64,000 nucleotides of DNA from CAZUGA01 sp964619885 (GCA_964619885.1 CAZUGA010000004.1:91776-155775); one strand, 5' to 3'; positions 16,067-26,101 are shown, counted from the stretch's first letter. The notes: generated by a model from the sequence alone, not told the origin. Translations and numbers: made by a program.

Positions 16067-17281
16067 ATGTGGAAAGTTCAACAGGTTCTTTGCCCGTTAC
16101 CGCATTGTCGTGATGGTTGGGTCGTTCGATTACAAGGATTGATCCTAATAGCGGCGCCGGGCTCTGTTCGCCCCCCGATCATTTTCCTACTCTTAATTAT
16201 CTTGTCTGCGTGTGACCCAGAGCATCAAGTTGCAGAACCGGTTCATAAAATTACCGCCAGCGAAGAAGATATAGCATTCGTCAAAAGTCAGGGTTGGCTA
16301 GACGAACTGATGGGGCAGTATATTGGAGGGGGGATTCCTTGTGCGAGGAACAATATAGACCTCGAAAAATGTGTTCGGGTTGATGCAGCGTTGCTTCCGC
16401 CGCTAGATCCCGATAAACGCGATCATTTTGGGTTAAATTACGATCCAGTTAAATACTATAAGTGTCGGTTATCTCACACGAGCCGAAACGATGTCGAATG
16501 TCACGACTTTCGCATGCGGCGTAACGAATACAATCCGGTTTGGCCGTATCGTGAGGTAGCGCCTATCAAATGGCCCAAAACTCCTGAGGATAGCGGTTAT
16601 CGCTGGTGGATGAGTAGCGAACGCTATTTCGAGCATCTGTGCGAAGCCGAAGCCGGGAAGTTTATCTATCGAACCGTGGAGAATATAGAAGGGGTATACC
16701 AAGTCAGACCGCGCCGCGAAGCCGGGGATTGGGCGTTACAGGATCCTTACATAGTTGAGGACCCTTATCATCAAACCGAGGGTGAAGCCGATGATCCGGC
16801 GGGGACATTTATTGGTCCAAATCATTATCAATATTTTGAGACCTCATTGTTTGAACGTTCTAAGCCAGACTGGGAGTTGCGCAAGGCCCATCCCAGCATT
16901 CTGGAAAAACCCCAACCAGGCGATAAGCATATTCGTTATTTTGGATACAATCGAAAATCGGGCCGAACGCTGCAAAAGGCTTTTGAGAAAGAATTGAAAA
17001 GCCGCTATGGCTATGTTTGGCGGGGCATCAAACGTCCCCACGATAGAGAAAATGGTATAGCTGGCGGCGAATTAGCGGTCGTTGATTTAACGACTAACGA
17101 AATACTCGGGTTATGGCGAGGATTCTTGCGTAGCGGAATTCGTTCTAACGGTAAAGTATGGTGGCTTGCTGCGCACGCTTGTCCGCAAATTCCGGGGGCG
17201 TACGGCGAGGAAATCTTCAAATTCGTCGCGAGTGTTTTGATTCCCAAAGAGAATAAATCGGGAGTATTATCCGATGACTGA
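16067..17281 (+). CDS. Predicted lipoprotein of unknown family, partner of the RTX gene
   Basis: The 404-residue protein is not recognised. A hydrophobic segment (PPIIFLLLIILSAC) ends in an LSAC lipobox at Cys49, so it is probably a lipoprotein. The 48 residues before the Cys are long for such a signal. An in-frame TTG at 16139 would give a normal length, but its ribosome-binding site is poor. The body is rich in aromatic and charged residues, with several Cys (CARNNIDLEKC, KCRLSH, LCEAEAGKF, AAHACPQ) that could form disulphides. An FGYNRKSGRTLQKAFEKEL stretch precedes a C-terminal half with GGELAVVDLTTNEILGLWRG. Its stop overlaps the RTX start by 8 bases, so the two are translationally coupled and likely act together. 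Confidence 0.75.
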   Translation: MWKVQQVLCPLPHCRDGWVVRLQGLILIAAPGSVRPPIIFLLLIILSACDPEHQVAEPVHKITASEEDIAFVKSQGWLDELMGQYIGGGIPCARNNIDLEKCVRVDAALLPPLDPDKRDHFGLNYDPVKYYKCRLSHTSRNDVECHDFRMRRNEYNPVWPYREVAPIKWPKTPEDSGYRWWMSSERYFEHLCEAEAGKFIYRTVENIEGVYQVRPRREAGDWALQDPYIVEDPYHQTEGEADDPAGTFIGPNHYQYFETSLFERSKPDWELRKAHPSILEKPQPGDKHIRYFGYNRKSGRTLQKAFEKELKSRYGYVWRGIKRPHDRENGIAGGELAVVDLTTNEILGLWRGFLRSGIRSNGKVWWLAAHACPQIPGAYGEEIFKFVASVLIPKENKSGVLSDD

Positions 17282-20200
17282 AACCCGCCTATGGTTAGAT
17301 TTCGCGCTGCAGCAAGTTTCAGCGGAAAGTTATCTTGACGAACTTAATTTCGGCGATGAAAAGGCTGTTAAGGACCGACTTAAGGTGGGCGCAAATAACT
17401 ACCGAGTTCCTCTGAACGAAGAAAAACCGCATTCCACGCGGATGACAGATCTTCAAGCCGATTATTATTGGGATAATTTCGAAATCGTCGATCATTTGCC
17501 GAATCGGAGTTCCGGGCTTTCCGCAACATTGACGCGGAACAAGAAGACTGGTGAATATACATTGTCTTTCCGCAGTACCGAATTCCGGTTGCCGGAAGAG
17601 GGGGGCGACCGATACCGAGACGGAGTTTATGCCGACGGAAGAATCGGTTCGCATGGATTCGCGTTCGCGCAATTGGCGAGTATGGAAGATTATTATGCGT
17701 GGTTAAGGTCGAGCGGTACTCTGCCGGATAACGCGGTGTTGAATGTCACCGGTTATTCGCTGGGTGGGCATATGGCGACAATATTCACCGAGCTGCATTC
17801 GCAGGAGGTGAAACGCACGTATAGCTTTAACGCCGTGGGACGAGGTGATTATTTCAACTCGGTGGGTAATATTGCCGACATGATTGCGGATTACCGCAGC
17901 CAGTTGATAGGCAACCCCCCGAGCAAAGGATTGCCTGCCGATGTATTGGATGTTAGAGCCCGCATCAATTTAAACCCGGGCCAGCAGTTGAGCATTTACA
18001 CGGATGAAGAGGCGGATGCCGGCGCCTATGTCGGATCGAAATATTCCACGGCCGGATCCGCCTTTATCGACGCGCTAGAAATAAGCCAGGGCATCACGGC
18101 CCCTAAGCTAGATCCGGCCATTAATGCCAAAATCCTTCAAATACACGGTAGAGCCAACCAATCGGATATCGAAGTCGTCGCCAACGGGGGTGTAAGTTCT
18201 TCCAACCGAAAACCCGTGTATATCGAAGATCAGCCCGAATGGGATCCGGCGGATTTTGGAACAACGCACAGTATTATCCTGATCATCGATTCGTTGATCA
18301 TGACCGAGCTTTTACAAACGATCGATCCCACACTAAGCCGGGAGGAGACTGAGGCCATTTTTGCAGCCGCGTCAAATACGCGGGCCAGTTCGGTTACGAT
18401 CGGGATTGACGGTCGGGTGGAATACGATTCGCTAGAGAATGTTTTAGATTCGTTGCGCCGACTTATGATTAACCCAAATGTTTTGGATACGCGATCGGTA
18501 AACAAAACTGGATCATTCGGTGATATAAATTTAAGAAACACATTTCATAAAAACATAGATTCACTACAAAAATTCATAGATGGTAAACATTACTCAATAG
18601 AACGATTAGATAGCAAAACGACATCCCAAATAATCGATATAGCCTCGGGTGATAGTCCCGAGGGTTTAGCCTATCGTTACGCGTTGACCCAATTGGATCC
18701 AATCGCAGTTTTAGGGGATGCCGGTCTATTCGATGCCAATGCGTTGTCTGTCGATCATTTCTCGCCGGAATATTTGGCCGACCGCGCGATGTTTCTATCG
18801 ACCCAGTTGTTCGCAAACCACGGTAATCTAGGGGGTGACGATGCGACCCAGCGAAATCTTAAAAGCTTTGCAAGCGCCCCGCAGATCATTGATCGCTATG
18901 GAAATGGCCGAAAATTCTTTGGGCTTAATGTGGAAAGCATCGAGCCCGCGGATGATGTCGAATCAAAGTTAATCAATTTTAAGCGGGTCAGTCATACAGC
19001 TGCAATCGATGCCGATGTCACGCACATTCAATTTGTCGAAGATGCGATTGATACGACATTGCGCGGATCCCAACGCAAAGACCGCATGTTTGGGGGGAAC
19101 GGCAACGATACGATCAATGGTTACGGTGGCGATGATTATCTCGAGGGTGGACGTGGTAACGATAAACTCGATGGCGGTACCGGTTTGGATCGTCTGGTCG
19201 GCGGAGATGGACGGGATACGCTGGACGGCGGACGCGGTAACGACGAGCTCGAAGGTGGATTGGGCGCCGACATTTATGTCTACGACAGCAAGCGGGGTGA
19301 CGTTGACAGCATTAGGGATATAGATGGAGTGGGTTCAATACTTTGGGATCGGAAAGTATTGAACGGCGGTCAGTTGGAATCTGATGGTAATTATCAAAGT
19401 GCGGACCGGCAAATAAAATACATATTTAGCCCCAGCAGCAATGGTCGTGGAATATTGACCATCACCAGTGGCCAAGGAAAGCTCAGAGTCCTTGACTTTG
19501 CAAACGGTGAGCTGGGTATTTTATTACGTCAAGTAACACCCGCAGAGCCACCGGTTATCGATCGATTGAACGCGTCGGTTCACGGTGATCCAATCCGCTC
19601 TCAAAACCACAGTGGCAACAATAAATTAACCGGTGGAGAATCAGCGGATGATCTGAACGGCAAGGCCGGCAATGATGTGCTGTATGGTGGCGCGGGTGAC
19701 GATTGGATCCATGCGGGATCGGGTGATGATCTTATTGTTGGAGGTGACGGCAACGATAGGATATTTACCGGAGCAGGGCGGGATAACGTTTCCGCGGGCG
19801 CGGGCAACGATATTGTGATTTCGAAAATCAATTTCGGATTTCATTCGCATATCGATCAGCAACACGTCGCGGTATTTTCCAATTGGAATCTGGATGCGAC
19901 CAATACCTGGCGGCATGGATGGCGTAATGCGGAGTTGCAGTATCAAGGTCTGGTGAAATCGAAAGATGGTCATTATGAGCTCGACCTACAGCCGCTTTAT
20001 AGCAATCTTTCTTCGTCCGGCTCGCCGTATGATGTTGCTTCCCAGCGCTTTGATTATATTCCGGAAAGCGATAGTACCGCGCTGTTAAAGATTAGCTCTG
20101 CGCAGTTCAGCGCAACCGATCAGTATCGTCTAAGTTTTACCCGGGAGGATAGATCGGATAGCGCTTCGCAAAGTATAGATGGCGGTGCCGGAAACGACAT

Positions 20201-23200
20201 ACTGGCGGGTAACGCTGGTTCGGATTTGCTGATCGGAGGTACCGGCGACGACAGGTTGGCCGGCTACGAAGGGACCGATGATTTGCTAGGCGGAGAAGGT
20301 AATGATGAACTATTCGGAGGCTCGGGAAATGACCTGCTCGACGGCGGTGATGGTGAAGATTTAATCGTCGGCGAAGGAGGGGCGGATAGTCTCTACGGCG
20401 GTCTAGACAAAGATACGCTGTGGGGTGACAGCGATATTCTGCCGACCCCGCTGCACGGTAATGATTATCTTGACGGCGGTGCGGGTCAAGACACTTTGTA
20501 TGGAGGGTATGGCGACGATATTTTGCTGGGTGGTTCTGCCGACGATACGTTGTGGGGAGAAGCCGGTAGCGATCAATTATATGGAGGTGATGGTAACGAT
20601 CTATTGCACGGTGATGATCATGAGACCCCTACAGCGCTGCAGGGGCATGATGTTCTAAACGGCGGCGACGGTCATGACAAATTGTTCGGTTTCGGGGGAG
20701 ACGACCTATTGTATGGCGACTCGGGTAACGACGAACTTGTCGCGGGTGACGGTGCCGATCAACTCGCTGGGGGTGATGGTGAAGATAAACTATGGGGCGG
20801 GACCGGTCAGGATCGACTGCTGGGCGGCGATGGCAATGACGTGCTCAACGGAAATGCAGGTAACGATATTCTGGCGGGTGGCAGCGGCAATGACCAATTG
20901 TTCGGTGGATCGGGGACCGATACATTTGTTTTCCGGTCCGGTGATGGTGCGGATGTAATTTATGATGGTGACGGTTTCGACCGTGTTCATTTCGAAGACG
21001 TCAGCAGCAAGGTGTTCCGCGCTAGGGCGGTCAACAACAAAAACGGTGAATCCTTTTTGGCGTTGAATTACGGGAATTCGGATACCGTGTATATTAAAGA
21101 CGGACTGCGTGGCGCAATCCAAAAATTCTATTACGGTGAACGTGGTGTTTTGAACATACAAGACTTAATCGGTAATACATTCACGACACCGCTGGATTAT
21201 CGGTTGTCCAGCAGTGGATCCGCGTACGGCGGAACAGCTGATGACACGCTGATCGGTAGCGCGGGTGTTGATACGCTTTACGGGGGGCGAGGCGACGATA
21301 CTCTAGCCGGAGGTGGGGGTAGCGATACTTTGATTGGCGGGCTTGGAAACGATGTCTATGTATTCGGCCGGGGAAGCGGCACAGATACCGTGATCGAGCA
21401 AACCGGCGAAAGCAATAGCATTAGATTGTGGGCGAATACGCTGTTGTCTCAACTTCGTGCAGAAAAACAAGGCCAGAATCTTTACGTCCATGTCGATGGT
21501 ACTCAAGATGGCTTATTGATCGAGAATTATTACGCAGCGACTCAGGATTGGCGCGTCGAAACGCATGATGGGCAAGTTGCGTTACTTTCCGATATTCAAG
21601 CCGATGCTACACCTCAATTCGATCAATATGCGTCGCTCGAAAAAGCCAAATCGGCGTACCAATCCAACGTGCGAAACTTTTACACCGGCGTGTTAATTAT
21701 TAATGGATTCTTGCAAGGTCCTGACGGTATTTATCGCAAATCTCTGACGCGTCCTGGGATATCTACCGGTACAGTCAATAAAGAAAGCGTTTTCCATTAT
21801 GAGTTGGGTGTCGAGATCAAATCAGAATATAGTGATGCCGCTGAGATCTATCGACAGTCTGCAAACCTCGAGACCGTCAGCCTATTTGAAGGGCAATCGA
21901 TAGTTTCAGAAAAACAATCGACTCTGGATACAAGCGGGGCCGTTTATTCAGCGGTTAGCCTGAGCAATGGCACCCTGGTGGATTTGAACCAGTTGCAGAT
22001 AAGAAACGGCAGTGGGATTAATGTCTCCGCGGGTTCTTTGCAACCTGTATACGGGGCCAATCAAAGTTTAAATCCGTTAACCGGTGCGTTTGAAACCGAG
22101 GTGTTGGGGTATTGGGTGTTTGGAAACTCAGCACCGGCAAATTATTTGACCCAACACATACAGCGGCAACGTGATAAATCCAAGGTGACGGGGAATCTGA
22201 TTGTTGGAGAGTTGACCGCCGGAAGTGGAGACAATCAAGTTTACGTCGGACAGCGGAACAGCCAGCCGGGCGGCTTGTTCAATCTGATCGATGGCGGGGC
22301 GGGAGACGACCGATTGAGCGCGTCTCCCGAATATCCGGGGACAGATCCGCAATTGCTGGTGCCCGGTGGTGATGCCAGCGGATTACTCAATATTCCTGGC
22401 AGTCTGCTATTCGGTAATGACGGTGATGACCTACTCATCGGTAGCGGCCGAAATGATGTATTAATTGGGGGGCGGGGGCGTGATGAATTGCGTGGAGGGC
22501 AAGGCAACGACCGCTATCTATTGTTCGATGGAGACGGAGAAACTATTGTTTTTGACGATGGCCGGACAATGCGTGGGATTCGAGATGAAGACATTATCCA
22601 GCTTCCTCGCGGGGTAGCGCTCGACGACCTGCGTGTTACCTGGGGAGAAGTGTTGACCGATGCGCCGCACGTAGAGTCCAAATGGCCAGGCCGTACTAAA
22701 TCCTTACATACGACCTTAACACTAGATTGGGGAACAAGCGATCGACTAACCGTTGTATTACCGCATAGCGACCTTAATATCAGTTTCGGAATAGATGCTA
22801 TTGAATTCAGCGATGGCGAGCGGGTGACGTTCGCCGATATTGTCGGTAGTGCCGGGCCAATTCCCGGGGTTGATCCACATTTGCGTGATAATCGTTTGAT
22901 TGGCGATGGTAGTTTGTTCGGGGGTGCCGGGCAGGACCTTCTCATCTCAAGCACGAAAGAAAAGTCTATTCAGATATTTAACCCGGCTGATTTACTGGTT
23001 GCCAGTGCGATCGATTTGGATGTACCCCGATTGATCGGTGGACCGGGACGGGATACGTTGATTGGAAGCGATGCCGACGATCAGCTTTTCGGGGGCTCGA
23101 TTATTCAAACCCGCTTTGCCGATCTTGAATTTGCAGTGGGCGGGTTATGGGATGAGGGTAACGAATACCGCGGTAATGCCGGTAATGATACCGTGTGGAC

Positions 23201-24410
23201 GACCGCGGGTGCGGATGTGATCCAATTTGGTCGGGGCGATGGTGTGGACCGTGTGACCGATCTATATCACCATGAATATTTTCCGCTTGCTGAGATTGGG
23301 ATGACCTCGGGTCTAGGTGCTGAGCAACTGAATCAATCATTTCCCGAGTTACAGGATCCGGCAGCGCTGTTAAACGACCGCAGGAATCAACTCCTGACGA
23401 ACCGGGATATTGTGCGTTTCGATTCGGGTGTTGGGCTCGATGATATTCAATTCGAACGCCGCCACAACGATTTATTTTTGAGCGTTAATCAAAATGAGGG
23501 CCTGATTTTTCAAAATTGGTACGTCGCCGAGTATAACCAATTCAAGCGCATCGAGTTTGATGATGGGATGGTTGTTGAAAATGAACAACTGGAGCGATTG
23601 ATTCTGGGGCAGAAATTAGATCTACTGTCGCGCTTTATCGGCCGGGCCACTAAAAGAAGTCCGGTATTAAACGGAAACCTAACTCTGCCAGTATTGAATG
23701 CAAACCATGGGAATAGTCACGCGGGAAGGAAATATCAATACGGGGGAACCCAAAGCGACATAATTCATGGCGGTCAGGGGCGCGATTTTCTGTTGGGCGC
23801 TAACGGCGATGATCAACTGAACGGCGCTTTGGGTTCTGACAATTTGTTCGGAGGCCGGGGTAATGATCGGTTGAGTGGAGCGGCGGGCGATGATGTGCTG
23901 TTTGGGAATCAGGGTCAGGATGAGCTGATTGGGGGGGCTGGAAATGACCGGCTTTGGGGCGGTAACGGACACGATAAGCTTTGGGGTGGTACCGGATCAG
24001 ATCAGCTCATCGGCGGTGAAGGATCGGACCAATATTTATTTTCGCGCAACGATGGGCAGGATAATATCCAAGAGACCGATGATATTAACGGAAAAGATTC
24101 GGATGTGCTTAGTTTTGGGTCCGGAATAGATCATGATAAGCTCTGGTTTAGCCGTCACGAAGATGATTTGCGGATTCAGATTGTTGGCGGGAAAGACCGG
24201 GTCACGATAGACGATTGGTACGCGAGTCCAAGCCAGCAGGTCGAGAGGATTGAAAGTGGGAACGGCTATTCGACAACAAGCAGCCAGGTCGACTTACTGG
24301 TCCAAGCCATGGCAGGTTTTGCGCCGCCCGCCAGCGGGGCGCTGGATTTATCCGCGGGTTTGCAAGAGCAATTGTATCCGGTAATAGCCGCGAATTGGCA
24401 GAGTGGATGA
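17274..24410 (+). CDS. Giant RTX calcium-binding protein with lipase-type N-terminal domain
   Basis: The 2378-residue protein probably leaves the cell by type I secretion. Residues about 1-330 form a lipase/esterase-like alpha/beta-hydrolase domain with GYSLGGH, putting the putative nucleophile at Ser162. RTX nonapeptide blocks (GGxGxDxLx) recur along the chain at about 595-670, 780-850, 965-1220, 1315-1365, 1670-1745 and 2155-2265. Between them are haemolysin-related modules (VYVFGRGSGTDTVIEQ, IQFGRGDGVDRVTDL, YLFSRNDGQDNIQET). The C-terminal end with LLVQAMAGFAPPASGAL and VIAANWQSG resembles the end of many large RTX proteins. No transport genes (ABC, membrane fusion, TolC) are in the window. 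Its role could be lipase, adhesin or toxin; the hydrolase motif favours an enzyme. Confidence 0.92.
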   Translation: MTETRLWLDFALQQVSAESYLDELNFGDEKAVKDRLKVGANNYRVPLNEEKPHSTRMTDLQADYYWDNFEIVDHLPNRSSGLSATLTRNKKTGEYTLSFRSTEFRLPEEGGDRYRDGVYADGRIGSHGFAFAQLASMEDYYAWLRSSGTLPDNAVLNVTGYSLGGHMATIFTELHSQEVKRTYSFNAVGRGDYFNSVGNIADMIADYRSQLIGNPPSKGLPADVLDVRARINLNPGQQLSIYTDEEADAGAYVGSKYSTAGSAFIDALEISQGITAPKLDPAINAKILQIHGRANQSDIEVVANGGVSSSNRKPVYIEDQPEWDPADFGTTHSIILIIDSLIMTELLQTIDPTLSREETEAIFAAASNTRASSVTIGIDGRVEYDSLENVLDSLRRLMINPNVLDTRSVNKTGSFGDINLRNTFHKNIDSLQKFIDGKHYSIERLDSKTTSQIIDIASGDSPEGLAYRYALTQLDPIAVLGDAGLFDANALSVDHFSPEYLADRAMFLSTQLFANHGNLGGDDATQRNLKSFASAPQIIDRYGNGRKFFGLNVESIEPADDVESKLINFKRVSHTAAIDADVTHIQFVEDAIDTTLRGSQRKDRMFGGNGNDTINGYGGDDYLEGGRGNDKLDGGTGLDRLVGGDGRDTLDGGRGNDELEGGLGADIYVYDSKRGDVDSIRDIDGVGSILWDRKVLNGGQLESDGNYQSADRQIKYIFSPSSNGRGILTITSGQGKLRVLDFANGELGILLRQVTPAEPPVIDRLNASVHGDPIRSQNHSGNNKLTGGESADDLNGKAGNDVLYGGAGDDWIHAGSGDDLIVGGDGNDRIFTGAGRDNVSAGAGNDIVISKINFGFHSHIDQQHVAVFSNWNLDATNTWRHGWRNAELQYQGLVKSKDGHYELDLQPLYSNLSSSGSPYDVASQRFDYIPESDSTALLKISSAQFSATDQYRLSFTREDRSDSASQSIDGGAGNDILAGNAGSDLLIGGTGDDRLAGYEGTDDLLGGEGNDELFGGSGNDLLDGGDGEDLIVGEGGADSLYGGLDKDTLWGDSDILPTPLHGNDYLDGGAGQDTLYGGYGDDILLGGSADDTLWGEAGSDQLYGGDGNDLLHGDDHETPTALQGHDVLNGGDGHDKLFGFGGDDLLYGDSGNDELVAGDGADQLAGGDGEDKLWGGTGQDRLLGGDGNDVLNGNAGNDILAGGSGNDQLFGGSGTDTFVFRSGDGADVIYDGDGFDRVHFEDVSSKVFRARAVNNKNGESFLALNYGNSDTVYIKDGLRGAIQKFYYGERGVLNIQDLIGNTFTTPLDYRLSSSGSAYGGTADDTLIGSAGVDTLYGGRGDDTLAGGGGSDTLIGGLGNDVYVFGRGSGTDTVIEQTGESNSIRLWANTLLSQLRAEKQGQNLYVHVDGTQDGLLIENYYAATQDWRVETHDGQVALLSDIQADATPQFDQYASLEKAKSAYQSNVRNFYTGVLIINGFLQGPDGIYRKSLTRPGISTGTVNKESVFHYELGVEIKSEYSDAAEIYRQSANLETVSLFEGQSIVSEKQSTLDTSGAVYSAVSLSNGTLVDLNQLQIRNGSGINVSAGSLQPVYGANQSLNPLTGAFETEVLGYWVFGNSAPANYLTQHIQRQRDKSKVTGNLIVGELTAGSGDNQVYVGQRNSQPGGLFNLIDGGAGDDRLSASPEYPGTDPQLLVPGGDASGLLNIPGSLLFGNDGDDLLIGSGRNDVLIGGRGRDELRGGQGNDRYLLFDGDGETIVFDDGRTMRGIRDEDIIQLPRGVALDDLRVTWGEVLTDAPHVESKWPGRTKSLHTTLTLDWGTSDRLTVVLPHSDLNISFGIDAIEFSDGERVTFADIVGSAGPIPGVDPHLRDNRLIGDGSLFGGAGQDLLISSTKEKSIQIFNPADLLVASAIDLDVPRLIGGPGRDTLIGSDADDQLFGGSIIQTRFADLEFAVGGLWDEGNEYRGNAGNDTVWTTAGADVIQFGRGDGVDRVTDLYHHEYFPLAEIGMTSGLGAEQLNQSFPELQDPAALLNDRRNQLLTNRDIVRFDSGVGLDDIQFERRHNDLFLSVNQNEGLIFQNWYVAEYNQFKRIEFDDGMVVENEQLERLILGQKLDLLSRFIGRATKRSPVLNGNLTLPVLNANHGNSHAGRKYQYGGTQSDIIHGGQGRDFLLGANGDDQLNGALGSDNLFGGRGNDRLSGAAGDDVLFGNQGQDELIGGAGNDRLWGGNGHDKLWGGTGSDQLIGGEGSDQYLFSRNDGQDNIQETDDINGKDSDVLSFGSGIDHDKLWFSRHEDDLRIQIVGGKDRVTIDDWYASPSQQVERIESGNGYSTTSSQVDLLVQAMAGFAPPASGALDLSAGLQEQLYPVIAANWQSG
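20178..20925 (+). repeat. Longest RTX repeat block inside the giant RTX gene
   Basis: Consecutive 27-base units encode the nonapeptide GGxGxDxLx, with frequent GGTGATGGT- and GGCAACGAT-type words. This is the longest of the RTX arrays in the gene. Shorter arrays lie at about 19063-19275, 19610-19815, 21225-21360, 22285-22510 and 23760-24040. The array interleaves four- to eight-repeat stretches with short inserts such as SDILPTPLHGNDYLDGG and DDHETPTALQGHDVLNGG, themselves a related pair. The units are degenerate in DNA, so the array is old. Confidence 0.85.
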
Positions 24411-24505
24411 GTGACATCAAATGATCCTAAGTCTATAGAATCCACTAATCAGATGACGACGGTTAAGCTGAATTGTTTGATAGTTAGAAAAATCGAAACT
24501 TAATT

Positions 24506-24597
24506 CGTCAAACTGTTTCATAGGCGACATCCCGATTCGTGCAAATACAGTAGCCTTTGAGTAGACAGTGTATGCGCCATTTTTTCAGAAAATAACG
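24506..24597 (-). pseudogene. 3' fragment of a DUF1249 gene, direct repeat of 26085-26176
   Basis: On the minus strand this reads YFLKKWRIHCLLKGYCICTN then RDVAYETV and a stop. The end of the intact DUF1249 protein reads YFLEKWLKHCLLKGYCFCTN then PDVAYETV. About 86 percent of the roughly 90 bases agree by eye. The frame is intact, but the gene is cut off where dinB begins. The two copies are in the same orientation and flank dinB and the small lipoprotein. Similarity ends right at the stop codon on the left side. Confidence 0.8.
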
Positions 24598-24602
24598 TAG
24601 TG

Positions 24603-25697
24603 ATGCGGGATAGAAAAATCATACATATTGATATGGATGCTTTTTTCGCAGCGGTGGAACAACGGGATACGCCACAATATCGGAATCAACCCGTTGTTGT
24701 GGGGGGTGACCCTAACGCGCGCGGGGTGGTTTCGACCTGCAACTATGAAGCGCGAAAATATGGTATACATTCGGCAATGCCGGCCTCTCAGGCGTATCGA
24801 CGTTGCCCTCACGCGATTTTTTTACGACCGCGATTTGACGCGTACCGGGAAGCGTCCCAGCATATACGGGCTATTTTTCACCAGTTCACCGATAAGATTG
24901 AACCGGTTTCGTTGGATGAAGCTTATCTTGATGTCACCGACGTTTCCCATTATCAGGGATCCGCCATACGCATCGCTCAATCGATCAAACGCCGAATCGT
25001 TGAGGAAACTCAACTAACTGCATCGGCGGGTGTTTCCTACAATAAATTTCTCGCTAAGTTAGCCTCTGATGTCAACAAACCCGACGGGCTCTTTGTGATT
25101 ACACCGGAGCAAGGTCCGGCTTATGTGGAACAATTACCGGTTGGTCGGTTTCACGGCATAGGAAAAGCGACCGAACGAAAAATGCATAATTTGCATATCA
25201 AGATGGGACAGGATTTAAAAAACTGTTCGATGCGCGCTCTACAGCAGTATTTTGGCAAATCCGGCGAATACTATTATCAGATCGCCCGCGGCATCGATGT
25301 ACGACCCGTCGTAAGCCAGCGACCGCGAAAATCATTGGGAGCGGAAACCACTTTTCAGAAAGATGTTGGAGAATTCGAGATATTAATTGGCACGCTCAAG
25401 CAGTTAGCCGACAAGGTGTGGCATCAATTGAATAAGAAACAGCTCTCGGCTCGAACACTTGCCATTAAAGTGAAATTCGATAATTTTGAGCAAATTACAC
25501 GGTGTAAAACACTCGAGCATTCCACGATCCAACGAGAACAGATGTCCAATTTGGTCCAGGAATTACTCGCTAAAACTGAAGCTGATCAACGCAAAGTCCG
25601 TTTGCTTGGTGTTTGTCTTTCAGGTTTATCCACCGCACATTGCGATGGTATAAGACAACTAGACCTTTTTGAGCAAGATGGGGAAGCTAAAAAATAG
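24603..25697 (+). CDS. dinB: DNA polymerase IV (Y-family translesion polymerase)
   Basis: The 364-residue length is normal for DinB. Catalytic residues are visible in HIDMDAFFAAVEQRD near the start and SLDEAYLDVTD around residue 102. GVSYNKFLAKLASDVNKPDG follows in the palm, then the helix-hairpin-helix of the thumb (PVGRFHGIGKATERKM) and the little-finger domain. There is no clear C-terminal clamp-binding peptide beyond LRQLDLF-like IRQLDLFEQ, which fits the QLxLF clamp motif (QLDLF near residue 356). ATG 24603 is preferred to the overlapping GTG 24600. The gene starts 6 bases after a fragment of the DUF1249 gene, so its promoter may lie in that fragment or upstream of it. No LexA box was recognised. 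Confidence 0.97.
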   Translation: MRDRKIIHIDMDAFFAAVEQRDTPQYRNQPVVVGGDPNARGVVSTCNYEARKYGIHSAMPASQAYRRCPHAIFLRPRFDAYREASQHIRAIFHQFTDKIEPVSLDEAYLDVTDVSHYQGSAIRIAQSIKRRIVEETQLTASAGVSYNKFLAKLASDVNKPDGLFVITPEQGPAYVEQLPVGRFHGIGKATERKMHNLHIKMGQDLKNCSMRALQQYFGKSGEYYYQIARGIDVRPVVSQRPRKSLGAETTFQKDVGEFEILIGTLKQLADKVWHQLNKKQLSARTLAIKVKFDNFEQITRCKTLEHSTIQREQMSNLVQELLAKTEADQRKVRLLGVCLSGLSTAHCDGIRQLDLFEQDGEAKK

Positions 25698-25755
25698 CGA
25701 GACCCTTGAATAATACTGAAGTTGTGGTGCTAGAGAGCCAGATGAGGCCGACGCC

Positions 25756-25938
25756 ATGTATGCATCGTTTTGTTGGTTTTTATGTTTGCTATCGGCATGC
25801 ACGGCGGCTCTTCCAGATTCAACGAACGGACCTGCGGAACAATCAATTTGCGGGCCTATGGAGCTCATCTATTTTAAGCGGTGTAGCACCGGTACAGGAG
25901 AACTGGATGCATCAGGTATAACGGCAATCGGAAGGTAA
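25756..25938 (+). CDS. Small predicted lipoprotein, probably frameshifted
   Basis: The 60-residue frame starts with MYASFCWFLCLLSAC, a compact lipoprotein signal with lipobox LSAC (Cys15). It is preceded by GATGAGG at 25741-25747, 8 bases before the ATG. It stops at 25938, but an adjacent frame opens just before the stop and stays open to 26101 with coding-like content. The two probably form one gene of about 110 codons broken by a single-base shift. No family is recognised. It lies 58 bases after dinB on the same strand. Confidence 0.5.
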   Translation: MYASFCWFLCLLSACTAALPDSTNGPAEQSICGPMELIYFKRCSTGTGELDASGITAIGR

Positions 25939-26101
25939 CCCGAGATTTAAAGCAATATTGAGCGGCTTCGGCAAGATCGACGAGCACCTCGATGCACTTC
26001 AATATTCAAAATCCCGGTTTTACGGCATGGTATTCGGCGCTGTAGTTCTTGCATATGCGCTGAAAAAGAAACCCGGCGAAAATCCTCAAACGGTTTCGTA
26101 G
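25922..26101 (+). other. Downstream half of the frameshifted small lipoprotein gene
   Basis: This open stretch has no good start. It reads FKAILSGFGKIDEHLDALQY, then SKSRFYGMVFGAVVLAYALK and a short polar tail, ending at TAG 26099-26101. A hydrophobic helix (FYGMVFGAVVLAYAL) is visible. It is offset by one base from the lipoprotein frame and begins exactly where that frame ends. It overlaps the end of the convergent DUF1249 gene by 16 bases. Confidence 0.45.

Noticed and set aside
15928..16113. 61-codon frame upstream of the lipoprotein gene
   Set aside because: No ribosome-binding site or family resemblance, and it overlaps both the palindrome cluster and the real gene start.
22241..22954. 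Long minus-strand open frames within the RTX gene
   Set aside because: They mirror the Gly/Asp-rich repeats of the plus-strand gene (Pro/Ser-rich translation) and have no start signals.
19063..24060. Repetitive DNA suggestive of a CRISPR or satellite array
   Set aside because: The repeats are 27-base codon-phased RTX units inside one long reading frame, without unique spacers of constant length.
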